Of a stretch of 42,217 bases of DNA, positions 1-10,297 are shown piece after piece. The stretch comes from Perkinsus marinus ATCC 50983 (Eukaryota > Perkinsozoa > Perkinsida > Perkinsidae), in assembly GCF_000006405.1 (NCBI RefSeq), contig NW_003213971.1, positions 156,685 through 198,901 of the forward strand. Direction: 5' to 3'. Within the stretch, counting starts at the first letter, position 1. Every line of letters starts with the position of its first letter. A program made the translations under genes and the position numbers. The notes beneath the pieces were generated by a model that made no database searches, was not told the DNA's origin, and saw only the letters and a program-made list of their open reading frames with translations.

Positions 1-1730
1 ATTTGTGATGTGCCACTCTCGTAACACAAGTATTGTCCCTTATGTATTTTCCCCGTTGCTGCTTAGCTCACAAAATTAGCTGTAACCTCGTCGGTAATAG
101 TAGTTACTCCTGATATTATTCCTGTTGGGTTCTCACATGTGGGTGTAAGCCCAGCCCTACAGCGGTGGCTGCAAAGTAGCTTTTCCATGAGCAACTGCTA
201 CCTCGAATGCGACTTGAGATGGCAAACGTCGAGTTATGCTGTTAATCAGTGCTGATCTCTTCACGAGGTGGCTTTTATACGTGTTGAGTTCTACTATAAA
301 ACACGCTTGTCGAAATGGGAATTCCAAGAACGAAACTGATTTCACTCAAGTAATGAAAATGAAGTTCCTATGGCATTGTGTTGAAACTGAAATTTTTATT
401 ATCACACTTTGTCGAATTTGAAGTCCCTAGAAGAGTATCTTTAATTATGCCTCGCCTGCCCGTCCAAATAGAAGTCACTATCGTTTAGATAGGTAATAAG
501 AGGAGTATGAGGAATGGTGTAGTCGTATGTATTCCGTTTGTCATCCGGGAAGTCGCGAGTTCAATTCTCGCCGGTAAGTTTTCTTTTATTGATATCGTTA
601 GTTTTTGTGCGGTCGGTGCTGACAAGCCATTCAGCAGTAGCAGATCCATGATGGGAACATGGAGTACTGTAGATGATTAAAATGATAATGTACTGAGTAT
701 GATAAACGGTATTCACTCTTGAGATGGCGCCTCGTAAATTCGGTCTGTTGTCGAACATTCTGAATCAATGTCGAAAATGTAAACATTGAAACTCCACCTG
801 TTTCTCCTCTTCGGGTAGTTAATGAACTACAAGAGAAGACCCTCCTCAACCACCTCATGGTAACATCAGGAGAGCCGCTACAGAGCTTCTCTTTATAGCG
901 CTGCTGTGTTTATTATCGCCGCCCGCCATGATGAATAAGAACACAATTCCACAAGGGTGTGGATGCAAAGTATAACAATCTGAGTTTATTATTACATGCT
1001 ATGTTCTATGCTGCAATGGTATCACTCTTGAGGAAGGGAGTATATATACGGATCTTCACAGTGTGAAATGGCGAGGAAAGGGCTGAGGACATTTGGGAGG
1101 TAGTGATTATGTAATATAACGACATAATTTGATAATGAAAATTAACACACAATAGGGTAGAAAGATCAAGAGGAAATTTATATACCTCCATGCTTTGGAT
1201 TTTCACCTCTCTTAATAGGACCTTGCCTCGGCTAGATGTTACTCAAGAATAGGTAGCAGTACAGCAGTAGAAGTCTTCAAGACGAATTGTTTGGGTCTTA
1301 CTACTACGACACTTCACTTTACAAGATCACTGCTCATTCGAGTGTGTGGGTTGTATGTCGAGTGCGCTAAAGAGTATAGTAAGATCACTGCTGTTGAACT
1401 CAATATGTATGAATGAGGATGCGTAACCACACGTCCATTAAGAATTAGGCTAATGGATGCTGTGATGATTACAGAGGGATACTCATGCACTAGAAGTGAC
1501 ATTAATCGCAACAATAGGGAGATAGATCTCTTCATGGACTTGAAGTTGATAGTTACATCGTCATCATCTTAGAAACTACCATAAAATGCTCTGCAGAGCT
1601 TGCCTGCGGACGACCATCACAGTAGCGACTTGACGTATTTGAACCTGGTGCACCCGAAACCCCGGAGAATAGTGCGGACAGAGCTGGGGCGAAAAAAGGA
1701 AAAAACTATCAACAATTCTTTCGACTGTAG
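1..1730. other. No clear gene in the left flank
   Basis: Only short ORFs without recognisable domains are present. At 555-571 (+) a 5-bp stem GCGAG/CTCGC encloses TTCAATT, which looks like a tRNA T-arm. Upstream there is a loose D-arm-like stretch and a possible GTC anticodon, but no matching acceptor stem, so this is at most a tRNA-derived remnant. Further exons of the gene ending at 2352 may lie in 1500-1700, where GTAG-type splice signals occur, but I could not fix them. Confidence 0.5.
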
Positions 1731-2352
1731 TTGAGGCTCTAGCTTGCGCGTTGTGTGTTGGACAACTTTGTGCAACGTGGGGACAGGGAAGGGTTGTTGG
1801 TATCCTTACACTGCGTTCACAGATCAAGGCTTGATGTCATCGGTTTGCATATATTGAAAATTCTGGAAATAATATGAGGGCATTTGTGTGAGGATGAATC
1901 TTACGATGAAAATACGTAAATGACGGGAAAAGCTTTTACTTTTATCTTTATTATCATTATCATTATTGTCGTTGTTGTTGTTTTTGTTGTTTTTGTTGTT
2001 TTTGTTGTTTTTGTTGTTGTTGTTGTTGTATATGTTGTTGTTGTATATGTTGTTGTTGTATATGTTGTTGTTGTTGTTGTTTTTGTTGTTGTTGTTGTAT
2101 ATGTTGTTGTTGTATATGTTGTTGTTGTATATGTTGTTGTTGTTGTTGTATATGTTGTTGTTGTAGTGATCATAGCCTCTAGTTGGGTTGAAAGGCCTGC
2201 AGTGTAACAAGTACGAGAGCCTTTTGGATCCGAATCCGTGTGAGTCTACTGACAACACAGTGCACCATGTTAGTGATTTGCCAATGGAAATTACACTACA
2301 CGACAAGAATGCCTTCCAAGGTTGCCTGTTCATACTCAAACGAGGCGCATGA
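1731..2352 (+). CDS. 3' end of an unrecognised gene (two exons, partial)
   Basis: Exon 1731-1799 follows a pyrimidine-rich stretch ending CTGTAG and reads EALACALCVGQLCATWGQG. It joins, in phase 1, exon 2183-2352, which reads on through CNKYESLLDPNPCES and HVSDLPMEITLHDKNAFQG to FILKRGA and a TGA stop. The donor is GTATCC and the acceptor CCTCTAG. The junction keeps both frames open and the combined length fits whole codons. I do not recognise the protein and see no catalytic motif or transmembrane segment; the 5' exons are not resolved. The intron (1800-2182) is largely filled by a GTT/TATAT minisatellite lying in sense orientation. The strand and the last exon are fairly secure, the exact first junction less so. 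Confidence 0.5.
1966..2166 (+). repeat. GTT/TATAT minisatellite (array 1) in an intron
   Basis: It consists of runs of GTT (some TTTTTGTT) punctuated by TATAT, typically TGTATATGTTGTTGT with a 15-bp period. The array ends about 16 bp before the 3' splice site of the gene ending at 2352. Because the period is a multiple of three and contains no stop, spurious ORFs open in both orientations. Confidence 0.9.
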
Positions 2353-2657
2353 GCTCAGCTGAGGAGGTCCTTGAGCCTAGAAAGATATATTGTGTTCTAA
2401 GGTGGATTGGGACAGAGACAATAATGATGTAGCAGCATCTTACATCGTAATTTCACGCAAGATCAAATCCCGCCGAAAAATTTTGATTAAAAAAAGTTCC
2501 CTTCAACGTTGTTGGATGATTCGAATTTTCAACCTGAATTTTCTCAAAAATAGAAAATGTAGAATTTCAAGAACGATTTTGTACTGTGACATTGTGAAAG
2601 CTTCCGAGCAGCGAATTCACTTTCCGATTTAATCTTAGTTCTTCTTAAAATTTCCTA

Positions 2658-5138
2658 ATGCTGAGCAAAGGCATCGCCCCTACAGGTAATACTAAGGGAA
2701 GCAGTGTTGGTGTAGGAATATACGTTCGCTTTCCTCAGCTGAGCTCAGGAGCTTACATATAAAATCAGGTATAGGTGTATAGAAACCAATGAGAATTTCA
2801 CTAAATCTCCTCGAAATTTTCGTATTATCACCAACACGTGTAGTTGATTATGTGCGTACTTTCCCCGTAGAAAAATAAAATATTTTTTCTGTATGGCACT
2901 TTATTTCTCATCGAGTTGTTGAAAATGTTAAGCGTGTACGAATAAGCAGACATATATGAGATTTCCCGTTTGAAGTTTTGAGGCTGATTTTTTTGTGCAA
3001 AAAATTTTGAAGTTTTTTTTCATATTTTTCTTCGATACCATAAATTCGCGAATTATGCTAGCATGTGATATACTCGCAGTCATTGTTTGTTTTCGGTTGA
3101 AATAGAAAATAAAATTTGGTAAAGTTGTGGTAGGTTGATTTTAAAAAATTCAGTCGCCTCATCTTCGCGACGTGCATGTTCCCTTTTTCGGTGGGGGAAA
3201 AATATTTTTCTGCGTGCGCGATATGGGGAGGGGAATATGCGCATGGTCAACTACATGTGTTGGTGACAATATGAAAAATTTGGAGAAATTTCGGGAAATT
3301 TTTGTTTTGTTTCTGTGCACTTCTACCCAAATTCGTATAATTAGCTTTGGAAACTCCTCCTGAGCTCAGCTGAGGAAAGCGAACGTATATTCCTACTCCA
3401 ATACTTCGCGCGTCGAATCTACCACTACTTTCCAGGCCCACGAGGAAGTGTAAAGGTAATGCCCGACATTGTGGTGAAATCATCACCACTTTCGGGAGCG
3501 TACGATGATGATGATGAGTAAGTTGGAGGTGATTTGACAGGAGTGTGGTATGCTCGCGCGCGCAACGATGATGATATTAAGATACGATCCGATGCATCCG
3601 AATGATTATGATGTTATTAATAAGGAACGTAAGAGGAAAGCTGAGGAGGACGATATTAGTGAAAGAAAAGAAATTGCAAGTAATACGCGCATCTACAGGG
3701 CGTTTGTGGTTGATAAAAAACTGAGATAAAATGATAAACAGAACGGCCTGGAAAAAATGTGCAAAATCGCGTTGTTAGAGATGTGCGGTGTGGTGTAGTA
3801 GATGCCAGGGAATATAACAATATAAGAGAGCCTTCTAGTCGAAATTTCAGTTTCAAAATTGTTGTGTGGAAAAAGTTACCTCTGCACACGTATTTTCGGT
3901 GTCTAGATGTCACGTACTGTATTGTGTATAACTTCGAAGATAGCATGTGAAAGCGTTTGCTAAGGTCTTTGCAATGATCTTACTCTCATTAGAGAATTCG
4001 GTGATTTCTGCCAAGTCACAGGGAATAGTACTTTTTATACTCGGGAGTCAATAAAAGAGTGATCTCAATTTTCTAATTGGCTATCAAACACGACGTTCGA
4101 CTTTGTTAGGAATCGCGGCGAAACCGGCGGTCCAAAAGGACTCAGCTGGAAGCAAACTTCTAAAGAAAATGGGATGGACCGAAGGACAAGTAAGAATTCA
4201 TTTGGGGAAATTTATCACTTTTTAGTGAAAGTGAAGTGTGGCTGTAGTTTTCACACGGTGATCCTTTCCTCTGTGAAACCAATTTGAATCGATTTAGCGT
4301 CCCAAAAAATTCAACTGAAGTAATTTCTGTCAATGAAATCTCACAACCCGCTCTACGTGAAGTGTGGAAAACGCGATATGCAGTGGTTGGTAAAATATGT
4401 TTTTCATATCACTAGGGTGGTGAAACTCCAGTGAACTATCTCAACGTAATGGGAGACTCCATCACTTAGGCCTCCTCGAAAAGGTTCCTAGGGAAGACGT
4501 GATTTCGTATATCTCCTGTTGTATTAAGAATCAATCTTGAAGTATTATGAAAAGTTTTCATTTTTTCTCTCAGGGGCTGGGCGTTCAGAATCAAGGAATA
4601 ACAGCGCCGTTGATTCACAAGAAAATCGATGCAACTCAGGGGAAAATTGAAATTGGAAAAATTTCGGTAAGAATAGAAATAGTTGGAGATGACAGAATAA
4701 AAGTTCAAAAGATATTACCACCAAGCATTGGTCAATCTCCGCCGACACCAAGTGAAGTTGAAAGTCGAATTATGTTGTTGAAAAATATGGTCGATAAAGG
4801 CGAGGTTGATGAGGACTTACAAGAAGATGTGAAGGAAGAGTGTGAAACGTAAGTGGTCATGTTTTGGACCTATTTTGAATCTTACCAGCGTGAGCCTAAG
4901 ATACGGCACGGTGGAGGAGGTGAAGGTTGTCGAGGTTGGTGACGAAGTGAGAGTATTCGTTGTGTTTGCTGATGTTACTGCATCGCAAAAAGCCAAGAAA
5001 ATCATGCACGGACGGTAGCTTTTGCAAAATTTCTTTTATGTCTGGTATTTTTTCTTCTTCAGAACTTTCGACCAAAAGCGTATCGATGCGAGGTATTATG
5101 ATGAAGACAAGTATAAAAAGGGTGTTTACGATTCTTGA
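2658..5138 (+). CDS. RBM17: SPF45/RBM17-type splicing factor (G-patch and UHM)
   Basis: Seven exons: 2658-2685, 3436-3517, 3582-3679, 4110-4189, 4574-4848, 4901-5014 and 5063-5138. All junctions are in phase, giving 250 aa. Residues 36-46 (DEYDPMHPNDY) match the conserved SPF45 block DEYDPMFPNDY. Residues 81-111 form a G-patch (SAGSKLLKKMGWTEGQGLG). Residues 160-250 form a U2AF-homology motif: MLLKNMVDKGEVDEDL, an acidic helix, and an R-x-F loop (R226, F228), the signature that binds tryptophan-containing ligand motifs of SF1, U2AF65 and SF3B1. SPF45 acts in the nucleus in 3' splice-site choice. Human SPF45 is 401 aa; this version is shorter in the N-terminal and linker parts. The first exon (ATG at 2658) is the least certain. 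Two acceptors end in AAG. Introns hold repeats B (twice) and A. The 3' part is duplicated at 8875-9290. Confidence 0.82.
2705..2866 (+). mobile_element. Repeat B copy 1
   Basis: It carries the family B left end (GTGTAGGAATATACGTTCGC, then CTCAGCTGAGCTCAGGAG) and the right half (ATTATCACCAACACGTGTAG, ending TTTCCCC). It lies in SPF45 intron 1. There is no coding capacity; it is probably a non-autonomous element. Confidence 0.7.
3224..3402 (-). mobile_element. Repeat B copy 2 (inverted)
   Basis: A full-length B copy in the orientation opposite to copy 1, in the same SPF45 intron. Together the two could form a long hairpin in the pre-mRNA. Confidence 0.7.
4334..4430 (-). mobile_element. Repeat A copy 1
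   Basis: An approximately 97-bp copy of family A in SPF45 intron 4. The family consists of 105-135 bp units with imperfect terminal inverted repeats TGGAGTTTCAC...GTGAAACTCCA. The interior contains CACTTCACGTAAAACGGGT and a CGCGATATTCGCGG block. There is no ORF, so MITE-like. Confidence 0.7.
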
Positions 5139-5970
5139 TTACGGAAATAACAAGTTGAGTTCATAAGTTGATAGTGAACACTCACGGGTGATTGTCACTT
5201 CAGCTACTCTGAAAAACTACCAAACGTGAATTCGTATCGAGAAAAGAAGACTCCAAGTTGGTTCAACTATAGATGGGCAGAACTACGTTACGGACCGTTA
5301 TGGTTCCGACTCAAGTCTCGTACCGCAAAATTACGTAGATGCAGAGGACAAAACGAGGATTGATAATTCAAGTCGCCTAAATCTATTTCATGTGAATGGC
5401 CACCCGTAGACGATGCCGGCTTGGGAGTAGGACGGGCCAAGTTTGCAAAGGAGACGAGTAGTAAATGCGAAACCAAATGTTGCTCTCTCAGCGGTTGGGT
5501 CGAGTTCGAGCCACAAGAAATGAGTTTAACAACTATTTGAGCTATGGTGGAGTGCGTTAGAGCGAAAGTTTCCGCCACAATTCTCGAAAAGTCGCAAAGC
5601 CGAATCACTAACATCGACTACCTATAGTATGGATTGACGACCCTATCACAACCTCAAGTAGATGCGTGCTAGAGATATTAGAGCGCGCCAATGTATATGC
5701 GTGCATATTATGCTGATCGATCATTACGAGTTAGCTATAGTCTTAAGGTTGCCCTTTTCTCATATATCGGTCCATACCGATCTGTCCTGTTCGTAAATTG
5801 CGAGCTGGCCTTCTATCGTTAGTTCTCTACGTCTCCCTCAACAAGACGTCACTCACCTATGCTTAGTGTCACATTACACGCATGCCCCAACTCGGGTGTG
5901 ACGCGCAGGTTCGCGACTCTATTGTCATCCCACAGTCACCAGCACTTCACGGCCCGATCAGGCTCCGAGG

Positions 5971-7101
5971 ATGATTAATTCGGCGTCTTCAGTTGGTATC
6001 CATCCCTGCTGCCCAATCATGATGCTTCGTCATTCCGCGATTGTGCACATCCTAGTCGCTACACTTATCAATTCTCCGGTTATCAAGGCTGTGCCTGTGA
6101 CGGTTGCTGTTACCCCTCTTGATGAATTCATGCCGCGGGATTACCTTGACTTGTTCAAATCGGGTGTTAAGCATGTTGTACTCGCCGGGAACTTGCTCTC
6201 AGCGGATGGATCCATTATATTCCTTGGCGAATGGATGACGGTGCCGCTGGCCAAGGAGATACACAACTATGCTGTTCAACACAATGCCACCGTATCCATA
6301 GGCATCGTGCCGCAGCTCTTCATAAACAATAACAGAAGGAGTCTACAAGATTTCGTTTCGAACGGTCAAACTACTCTCAACAAATACTATGTGGACGGGC
6401 TTCTCTTTCAATTATGGCCGGTTACACCAAGCGGAAAAGAGTGGGAAGTGGTCAACAGTTTGACTTCTATCACTCGTAGCAAGTTGAGCTCGAGTAGAGG
6501 AAACGCGGCTACGGCTTCAATCATGTAGGGCATAAGGACGGAAGACCCTGTCTCAGACAGGGCTGTCTGTGACTGGCAATCACCCTCTTTTCAGGTTCAG
6601 TGGCGAATCTCTATCATCAAGCCTTTGGGAAGACTTAAGATTTTATCAGCCATGGAATTATGCTGATAAATACTATAGCGTCCTGTATAGCCGCTCAGTG
6701 GATTTCAAAACTCAAATAAGCATCGAATGGGCAAGCAACATCACCCAGCTATTCGCCAACATGTCTGCGAATATCTCTGACTTGTCGCTCACTGTAAGTC
6801 TGCTATACCTCAGTGATGTATAATATAGTGGCTGGATATGGCGTGTTCTCAGATAATCCCGGAAGGCCGCTGGAATAATTTTAGCGATGGTAAGTCTTAT
6901 CGAGAGTTGATCGATGACGGTGCACCAGCATCAGGGGATGGATACTTCGACGGCTTCTACTACAACTCACAGAAGCAAATCAAGGAAAAGGCCCAGCTTG
7001 TGAAGACGAGACGCCTAGATGGCCTCACCATATTTTACCCTGTCCTCGATCTCCCCGCTACTAATGCATCCTCTCTGCTGCATGCAGCCGTTTCTGGATA
7101 G
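5971..7101 (+). CDS. Secreted GH18-like (chitinase-like) protein, copy 1
   Basis: Three exons, 5971-6524, 6595-6793 and 6829-7101, give 341 aa in phase. A second or third Met (6019/6022) begins a typical signal peptide (MLRHSAIVHILVATL...KA), so translation may start there. Strand-like segments (VTVAVTPLD, ATVSIGIVPQ, YYVDGLLFQLWP, RRLDGLTIFYP) are spaced as in a GH18 TIM barrel. The position of the GH18 motif DGxDxDxE reads DGLLFQLW, without the acidic residues, so if the fold is right this is a non-catalytic, lectin-like member. That assignment is inferred from pattern only. Alternatively, a 46-nt intron with a CTACTAAT branch-like site after FYP leads to PFLDSSVAFRAEK and a stop near 7189. 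That frame stays open in both copies despite divergence, so it may be the real C-terminus. Copy 2 is at 14116. Confidence 0.7.
6546..6562. repeat. Perfect 8-bp palindrome with 1-nt centre
   Basis: CCCTGTCT C AGACAGGG lies in intron 1 of the GH18-like gene. It is conserved at the same place in copy 2, so it predates the duplication. Confidence 0.9.
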
Positions 7102-8874
7102 CTCAGTAGCTTTCAGAGCCGAGAAGGGCTCTCATTCGTACCCTGTGGATGGCACATATTTTCACTTGAAAGAGATGAGTACGTAACCGTCAGCGAATAA
7201 CCGTTATTCAATAACGTATATTCAACGCAAACCTGTTGTTATCCTACAAACTCACATCGTATTTCGTGGTTCTTGTTGTCTCGATTCTCTGCTTTTTTGA
7301 TCGTAATATCAAAGTCCGAATTCTTGCTATATATTTTGATCGACTGAGTTTCAGTTATGAATGGAATTCACAGGACTGTGGGCGATTCGGGTAGTTAACA
7401 GACTGCGAGGTACATCTTCACATTAGAGCAAACTTGAGAAGTGGGCCGAAGAGAGTGGGGGATACTCCTGAGGAGTAACTCCTCGAATCATCTTCGGGAA
7501 AGAATATTACTTGTTGAAAGACGGTTTTCTGATAGCTCGACAGAGCTAATAAAGCCCTCAAAAAACAGATGTACAGGACATCATGTGCTGTTCCGAATGG
7601 TTACACCGAGCCTGTGAATAACACTCGGTGAACACTCTCAATCCTCACAGTATCAGGTGTTGCTAGTCGCGTTGCTGAAAGTATTTCGAAAAAGCTCCGC
7701 GACCCACAGGTGAGTCACTTGAATTAACTCTTCTCGTAAAAGCTCAACGAACGCAAGATATTACTATTGGTAGGTCCTGGCCGGGCATATACTGTGATGC
7801 GACCGAATTTGTCAACCGAGATGCCACATCGGAGATGATTCATCTCAGATGAATCACAGGCATCATGTGATGAGACCGAAGATTGTCTCATAGAAGAACC
7901 ACTTCCCTCTCGTGTCGGAATGCATATCTCTGTTGCCACTGGAATATCTGCCGGCGTCCGTCGTCCCCGTCGTTACTGGTCCTCAGGCCGAGTTTGTGGC
8001 GTGCTCAGGTCTGGCGTCCTGGATATCTTATGGGACGGCTCCGAAACGGCTGGCTGTGAAACTATCCGAGTTGATGATACTGGAGTCAAAGCGTTGCGAT
8101 AATTTGCATGATTTGTTCCGTATCTATCCGTAGCCATCTGGCTCAAGATCTCAGTTGGGCTTTTGTTTTACCCAATTAGGATCGAACAATGCGCCGTCGA
8201 GATTTGGTTGTTGTTACTGACCAATACCTCAGTCACTTGCTCTCCTACGTGATGCCTTAAGCATGCTCGAACTTAAGTGCGAATATGGCATATTGTAAGC
8301 ATCTTAAGCGATAGCCGCAGCACAGTTGTTAACTCCATGATGAAACATGATGATCATTTTTCCGTGAGAGGAAAATGATAACATGATGTTTCCAGCAAGC
8401 ATTAGTAATGTTACATTACGGCTAGCGAAGGTATAACACCTACTTCACAAAATTCGTTTATTGGAATTTGCTTCTAACCTCAGAACCTTCTCCACGAGGA
8501 ATAGTGTGGTAAGATGCTTGGAGCTCCTTGGCAAGGAGTCCTTGTGCCCACCAGCTGAGAATCTTGGCCAGAATCCATAGAATAGATTAGTCGAGCATCC
8601 CCGCGCGTCACTCATCAATGAATCGATTTGTCACTTATTCGCATTCCTGCCCGAGAGGAAGAAGAGCGGAACGGCCCTAAATCGAGTGAATCTTATGCAT
8701 CTACCTCATGGACGACACAACACGGGAAGGAGATCAATCATGGAATCATGGGAGGACACTCTATCGCAAGTTGTCATCTACAACCGTAAAAAAATAAGAC
8801 CTTTACCAAAGGCAGCCTTGTCAGAAGCCTTTGAATTCCAAAGTTTGGAAGGCTTTATAAGCCTTTTTTAACTT
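7102..8874. other. Non-coding spacer downstream of GH18-like copy 1
   Basis: It shares blocks with 15253-16250 but I find no complete gene. Palindromes with 1-nt centres lie at 7463-7477 (7-bp arms), 7836-7856 (10-bp arms) and 8524-8538 (7-bp arms). 7868-8188 is a stretch absent from block 2 and contains the SL-like sequence. 8341-8874 has no counterpart in block 2 and shows no gene. Confidence 0.6.
8127..8147 (+). other. Spliced-leader-like sequence (SL relict)
   Basis: After a T it reads CCGTAGCCATCTGGCTCAAG. The dinoflagellate/Perkinsus trans-spliced leader is a 22-nt sequence of the same letters with one more T before GGCTCAAG. The following bases are ATCTCAG rather than a GT donor, so this is not an SL RNA gene. 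It is best read as a leader carried into the genome on a reverse-transcribed mRNA. Confidence 0.65.
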
Positions 8875-9290
8875 CACCAAGTGAAGTTGAAAGTCGAATT
8901 ATGTTGTTGAAAAATATGGTCGATAAAGGCGAGGTTGACGAGGACTCACAAGAAGATGTGAAGAAAAAGTGTGATACGTAAGTGGTCATAATTCGGACCT
9001 ATTTTGAATCTTACCAGCGTGAACCTAAGATACGGCACGGTGGAGGAGGTGAAGGTTGTCGAGGTTGGTGACGAAGTGAGAGTATTTGTTGTGTTTGCTG
9101 ATGTTTCTGCATCCAAGAAAATCATGCACGGACGGTAGGTTCTGGAAAATTTCTTTTATGTTTGATATTTTTTCTTCAGAACTTTTGACCAAAAGGCTTT
9201 TGGCTTTTGAAAAAAGTGTATCGATGCGAGGTATTATGACGAAGACAAGTTTACGATTCTTGATTACGAAAATAACAAGTTGAGTTCATA
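8875..9290 (+). pseudogene. Truncated duplicate of the SPF45 3' end
   Basis: Sequence from PSEVESRIMLLKNMVDKGEV onward repeats SPF45 exons 5-7 and their introns. The 5' end is cut inside exon 5, without G-patch or promoter. Exon 6 has lost three codons (VTASQKAKK becomes VSASKK). The last exon carries an insertion of about 20 bp that brings in a stop after DQKAFGF. Several charged residues of the UHM acidic helix are also changed. It is a host-gene pseudogene produced by the segmental duplication. Confidence 0.85.
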
Positions 9291-10042
9291 GGTTGTTAGT
9301 GAACACTCACGGGTGATTGTCACTTCAGCTACTCTGAAAAACTACCAAACGTGAATTCGTATCGAGGAGAGAAGACTCCAAGTTGGTTCAACTATAGATG
9401 GGCAGAACTACGTTACGGACCGTTATGGTTCCGACTCAAGTCTCGTACCGCAAAATTACGTAGATGCCGAGGACAAAACGAGGATGGATAATTCAAGTCG
9501 CCTAAATCTTTTTCATGTGAATGGGTGTAAGATACCGACGATATCTAAATAATAATCAACCTATTTCAACCTATTGTCCAGTGGTATCTTCTGTGTGCGT
9601 TGTTCATATCCTTCATTGTATCCTTCGCTCGCCATTGGATACTTGTAGGCGTCACGAAGCATGCTGGACAACCCCTAGATAGATTTGGGAGTATCATGAT
9701 CATCATTGGGCCTGTTTCATAGGAGCAAATTGCGCCTTAAACTTAAGTAACGCCTTAAGTATACCTTAAGTAATTAGGCCATCCTATTTCACTACTTAAG
9801 TAAGCACGTTAAGGCGCCTTAAGTTTAGGAATACTTAAGGCGCCTTAAGTTTCTGTGCATATACTTAAGTATTTACGAGAAGCATTTCACAACATGCGTA
9901 CTTAAGGAGCAACTTAAGTATTCCTTAAATTTTATTAAGGTAGAGCCGACCCTACCTAAACGGATACTTAAGTACCGTGTTTGAATATTGCAGCCCACAG
10001 GGGTTGAACCAGGGACCGTTCGAAGTACGATGCTTTGATATT

Positions 10043-10113
10043 GCATCTCGCAGGGGTCGAACCGGAGACCTTACGAATGGCAGCACGGTGCTCTCCCACT
10101 TGTCCAGAGAGGC
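10043..10113 (-). tRNA. Degenerate tRNA-like sequence (SINE-type head)
   Basis: 71 nt with acceptor arms GCCTCTC/GAGATGC (six of seven pairs), a B-box GGTTCGACC and an A-box-like GGACAAGTGGGAGAGC. The anticodon and T stems pair poorly, so it is not a working tRNA. Its 3' half (GGTTC-ACCCCTG...GCAATAT) is repeated imperfectly next to it at about 9985-10035. A tRNA-derived SINE fragment inside the foldback element is the likeliest reading. Confidence 0.35.
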
Positions 10114-10250
10114 AAAGAAATCCTACCAAGAGTTCATTCCCTTCACGCAGCAAAAGCCGAACCGAACTTCACAATATGGTTACCTTTAAGAATCAGCCAC
10201 TGCAAAACGTCGAGGAGGCAATGTTTGCTGCTTGTGAACAGGAGATGAGG

Positions 10251-10297
10251 ATCTGGGTCAATCACAGTCATCTCGAATAACTCTGATTGACCCAGAT
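10251..10297. repeat. Hairpin with 14-bp perfect arms
   Basis: ATCTGGGTCAATCA (10251-10264) pairs with TGATTGACCCAGAT (10284-10297) across a 19-nt loop, inside the foldback element. Confidence 0.9.

Larger units (their letters stand above)
4746..8340 (+). repeat. Segmental duplication, block 1
   Basis: Block 1 contains the last three SPF45 exons (4746-5399) and the GH18-like gene region (5605-8340). Both parts recur in the same order and orientation at 8875-9524 and 13932-16250. The 205 bp at 5400-5604 are absent from block 2, where a 4.4-kb insert sits instead. Block 1 has about 200 bp (roughly 5658-5855) and about 320 bp (7868-8188) that block 2 lacks. Confidence 0.9.

Noticed and set aside
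500-575. Possible tRNA-Asp(GTC)
   Set aside because: The T-arm is good, but no acceptor stem can be formed and the anticodon stem has a mismatch. Kept only as a tRNA-like remnant.
1824-2339. Asn-rich and Val-rich frames through the first minisatellite
   Set aside because: Same artefact of the 15-bp period; the exon on the plus strand after the array has normal composition.
4662-4690. A 29-nt GTAAGA...ACAG intron inside SPF45 exon 5
   Set aside because: Too short, and removing it shifts the frame to an early stop. Reading through joins the G-patch and UHM in one frame.
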